A stretch of DNA of 64,000 nucleotides, from assembly GCA_963169295.1 (NCBI GenBank), contig CAUJDD010000036.1, forward strand, positions 1 to 64,000, written 5' to 3'. Both the position numbers and the translations under genes were made by a program. Below, one piece after another: positions 61,902 through 64,000 of the stretch; position 1 is the first letter of the stretch; every line of letters starts with the position of its first letter. Source of the stretch: UBA4416 sp020846025 (GTDB lineage Bacteria; Bacteroidota; Bacteroidia; B-17B0; Aurantibacillaceae). Below the pieces are notes generated by a model. It was not told the DNA's origin, did not search any database, and saw nothing but the letters and a program-made list of their open reading frames with translations.

Positions 61902-62672
61902 TTATTGAGCATTCCATCCACCATCAACAGGCAAGGCAGTACCAGTTAATGTTTTAGCAATATCAGAAGCTAAGAATACAGCTAATTGTCCAAGTTCCTC
62001 CACCGACACAAATTCTTTTACTGCTTGTTTGTATAACATAACCTTATTTACCACATCTGCCTCACTCATTTGATGTGCCTTTGCTTGATCTGCAATTTGT
62101 TTTTCTACTAAAGGTGTTTTTACATAACCTGGGCAGATTGCATTAGCCGTTATACCAAAAGGTGCTCCTTCTAAAGCAATGGTTTTTGTAAAGCCTACGA
62201 TGCCATGTTTACTAGCAATATATGCACTCTTAAATTCCGAAGCCACTAAGCCATGCGCCGAGGCAATGTTAATTACTCTTCCGAACTTACGTTCCTTCAT
62301 GCCTTTCCATACTGCTTTAGTTAAATAAAAAGCAGATGTAAGGTTAATGCCTATAATAGCATTCCATTTTTCATCAGGAAAATCTTCGATAGGAGAAACA
62401 TGTTGAATACCGGCATTGTTAATTAACACATCTATTTTGCCAAATTTTGCTACCGCTTCATCCACCATTTTTCTCAACTCCTCAGGTTTTAACATATTCG
62501 CATTACTAAACATTACCTCTACTCCATATTGTTTTCCTATATGATTGGCTATTTCTAGTCCATTTGTTTCTAATCCATTAAATACAATTTGATATTGTTT
62601 AGTTTTAGCAAATTCTGTAGCAATGCCTAAGCCAATTCCACTTGTGCTTCCTGTTATTAATACTGTTTTCAT
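61902..62672 (-). CDS. 3-hydroxybutyrate dehydrogenase (SDR family)
   Basis: The 256-residue SDR has the cofactor motif TGSTSGIGLGIATEF, NNAGIQHVSPIEDFP and the active site Ser138, Tyr151, Lys155 (INIASAHGLVAS...SAYIASKHG), with ITANAICPGYVKTPLVEKQI, typical of D-3-hydroxybutyrate dehydrogenase. It interconverts 3-hydroxybutyrate and acetoacetate using NAD. It may take part in ketone-body or polyhydroxybutyrate turnover. It lies 26 bases from the lipoprotein gene on the same strand. Confidence 0.9.
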   Translation of the reverse strand: MKTVLITGSTSGIGLGIATEFAKTKQYQIVFNGLETNGLEIANHIGKQYGVEVMFSNANMLKPEELRKMVDEAVAKFGKIDVLINNAGIQHVSPIEDFPDEKWNAIIGINLTSAFYLTKAVWKGMKERKFGRVINIASAHGLVASEFKSAYIASKHGIVGFTKTIALEGAPFGITANAICPGYVKTPLVEKQIADQAKAHQMSEADVVNKVMLYKQAVKEFVSVEELGQLAVFLASDIAKTLTGTALPVDGGWNAQ

Positions 62673-62698
62673 TATATGAGTTTTATGTCGTACCCTTT

Positions 62699-63151
62699 CT
62701 AGTTAGTTATCTTCAGGGTATTAACCCCATCAAATAGAGCATTGTATTGTCTTAAATTTTGTGTGGCACTTCCTGATATCAGTCCACCATCAAAAATTTG
62801 CCATTTCGATCCGCTTATTGTATCTAGTAATGTAAAATTATCAGCTTGTACTTTTACGCGCGCATTAGGGTCGTCTGGTAATGCAGTAGATGTGCGTTCA
62901 ATCGCTACAAAGTCGCCCGGATTATTTGTAACAGTTTTTCTATAAACAATTATACCATTTACACCACCATTTATATAAACCCATCCTCCTGCTACTTGCA
63001 ATTTAAAGTACAGTGGGTCGTTAGGATAAATAGTAATATTAACGTTTTGATAGGCTATATTGTCTTGAACTGTTTTTGATTTTTTCTTACAACCTACAAT
63101 CACAGCAAGAGATATAACAGCTAAAAAGAATATGCTAATTTTTTTAAACAT
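62699..63151 (-). CDS. Lipoprotein with degenerate Rieske-like fold
   Basis: The 150-residue lipoprotein (signal ending AVIVGC, Cys21) shows the strand order of Bacteroidota Rieske-type lipoproteins: PLYFKLQVAGGWVYINGGVNGIIVYRK, FVAIERTSTALPDD, DNFTLLDTISGSKWQIFDGGLISGSATQNLRQY. In the iron-sulfur members the RT and ISG positions carry Cys/His ligands; here those residues are Ser/Thr, so no [2Fe-2S] cluster is expected. The role is unknown. It probably shares a transcript with the dehydrogenase. Confidence 0.65.
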   Translation of the reverse strand: MFKKISIFFLAVISLAVIVGCKKKSKTVQDNIAYQNVNITIYPNDPLYFKLQVAGGWVYINGGVNGIIVYRKTVTNNPGDFVAIERTSTALPDDPNARVKVQADNFTLLDTISGSKWQIFDGGLISGSATQNLRQYNALFDGVNTLKITN

Positions 63152-63175
63152 TACTTTCTGTTTGTAATAAACAAA

Positions 63176-63183
63176 TACCTTTG
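63176..63183 (+). promoter_or_regulatory. Bacteroidota -7 box before the S41 protease gene
   Basis: TACCTTTG, an exact TAnnTTTG match, 26 bases before the ATG at 63210, within the 58-base divergent gap. No TTG at the expected -33 distance. Confidence 0.5.
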
Positions 63184-63209
63184 TACAAATATACTAAAAA
63201 AGCAATATA

Positions 63210-64000
63210 ATGATGATGGATTCTACTGAACAAACACCAAATAGTAAACGAATGATATTCCTTCCCATTATTTTATCTATTATTTTGGTATTTGGTATTT
63301 GGTTAGGTTATGTTTTAAGTAAACAAATTGCCTATGGTGCAGAAATCACTTCTAATAGAAACCCACATGGCTCCAACGACAAATTAAATAGCTTACTCGA
63401 TTTTATTGAATATCAATATGTGGATACCATTAACAGAAAAAAGTTAGTTGAAAAAACTGTTACATCCATGTTAGAGAGTTTAGATCCACATTCTTCTTAT
63501 ATTCCAGCAAGTGATTTCAATATTGTCAATGAACCATTAGAAGGGAATTTTGATGGAATTGGCATTGAGTTTAACATATTAAAAGACACCATTCGCGTTG
63601 TAACTCCCATCGAAGGAGGCCCTTCAGAACGCATGGGCATAAAAGCAGGTGATAAAATTATTAAAGTAGATGGTAAAAATGTTGCAGGCATAAAAATAAC
63701 CAACAAACAAGTATTTGATAAATTGAGGGGAAAAAAAGGAACACAAGTTTTAGTAACGATTAAAAGAAGTCATGTGTCGCAAGATTTGGACTTTAAAATT
63801 ACACGCGATGCAATTCCTTTATATAGTTTAGATGTATCATATATGCTTAATAACGATATTGGGTATATAAAAATTAGCAAATTTGCTGCTACTACTTATG
63901 ATGAGTATCTTAAAGCATTTAACACCCTTAGTAAAAAAGGTATGAAAAAATTAGTTTTAGATTTAAGAGGAAATCCTGGTGGATACTTAAATGCTGCTGT
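63210..64000 (+). CDS. S41-family C-terminal processing protease, cut by the window edge
   Basis: The frame is open from the ATG at 63210 to the right edge (263 codons seen). It has an N-terminal membrane helix (about residues 15-37), the helical region ending LDPHSSYIPASDF, a PDZ domain (about 110-195; GNFDGIGIEF, GPSERMGIKAGDKIIKVDGK) and the start of the protease core (GYIKISKF, LVLDLRGNPGGYLNAA), as in CtpA/Prc-like enzymes. The catalytic Ser and Lys lie beyond the window. It degrades or trims proteins in the envelope. Two further ATG codons follow the first, so the start may shift by two residues. Confidence 0.9.
   Translation, partial: MMMDSTEQTPNSKRMIFLPIILSIILVFGIWLGYVLSKQIAYGAEITSNRNPHGSNDKLNSLLDFIEYQYVDTINRKKLVEKTVTSMLESLDPHSSYIPASDFNIVNEPLEGNFDGIGIEFNILKDTIRVVTPIEGGPSERMGIKAGDKIIKVDGKNVAGIKITNKQVFDKLRGKKGTQVLVTIKRSHVSQDLDFKITRDAIPLYSLDVSYMLNNDIGYIKISKFAATTYDEYLKAFNTLSKKGMKKLVLDLRGNPGGYLNAA

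Noticed and set aside
1..64000. tRNA, rRNA or CRISPR features
   Set aside because: No cloverleaf-like, rRNA-like or short spaced-repeat sequence was recognised by eye; tRNAscan-SE, Infernal and a CRISPR finder would be decisive.

Overview
The window comes from a Bacteroidota bacterium. It is AT-rich. It encodes proteins with type IX secretion (T9SS) sorting domains of both the A type ('YPNP' tails) and the B type (gliding-motility-associated C-terminus). It also has TonB receptors with a carboxypeptidase-regulatory-like N-terminal domain, TPR-SpoIIE phosphatases, a PafA-type phosphatase, a cysteine-free L32, few Shine-Dalgarno sequences, and several Bacteroidota-type -7 boxes (TAnnTTTG). I cannot fix the family; a flavobacterial-type lineage is plausible. 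No rRNA, tRNA or CRISPR was seen, and no gene-free stretch exceeds about 300 bases.

Region by region. (1) 1-2.2 kb is an accessory edge: the 5' end of an IS3-family transposase gene with its likely element end, a small T9SS cargo gene followed at once by an attC-like hairpin, an SRPBCC protein and a PPOX-fold protein. (2) 2.2-9.0 kb is a probable copper-acquisition island: an MbnP/MbnH pair, a divergent Rrf2 regulator with clear palindromes between them, two paralogous Met/His-rich FixH-like lipoproteins, a small Cys-rich membrane protein, and an outer-membrane TonB receptor carrying a CxxxM...HxM copper-site signature like that of OprC/NosA. An 18-bp perfect palindrome with an FNR-like core closes the island. 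(3) 9.1-14.3 kb is a 1725-residue surface adhesin with about 76-residue Ig-like repeats. (4) 14.3-19 kb is surface polysaccharide work: RfbB, an MBOAT O-acyltransferase and an AlgX/AlgJ-like partner, with a methyltransferase beyond. (5) 19-21 kb has a Fic/antitoxin pair and two tandem STAS-like paralogues. (6) 21-35.4 kb is mostly housekeeping and sensing: aminopeptidase P, an ECF sigma factor with a membrane anti-sigma/serine-protease fusion, a TonB receptor, PAP2 and M50 membrane enzymes, two amino-acid permeases, a helix-hairpin-helix protein and Idi.

(7) 35.4-46.4 kb holds two of three TPR-SpoIIE phosphatases (the first is at 27.2 kb), an unrecognised 663-residue secreted protein, a LolD/MacB-type ATPase, a T9SS protein flanked by two copies of a dispersed repeat, and the DUF177-rpmF operon. 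(8) 46.5-51.6 kb is a compact polyketide/fatty-acid-like cluster: KS, KS-like protein, ACP, KS, chain-length-factor-like protein and a polysaccharide deacetylase. (9) 51.6-55.3 kb is the succinate dehydrogenase operon sdhCAB with a well-formed promoter. (10) 55.6-64 kb has a CapD/WbpM-type dehydratase, PafA, TsaC, a PD40 protein, 3-hydroxybutyrate dehydrogenase, a degenerate Rieske-like lipoprotein and the start of an S41 (Ctp) protease.

The strongest candidate for an under-described system is the copper island. Its parts would cover outer-membrane uptake, periplasmic/outer-membrane binding, redox modification of the binding protein and transcriptional control. Second are the compact KS cluster and the sigma/anti-sigma-protease pair.
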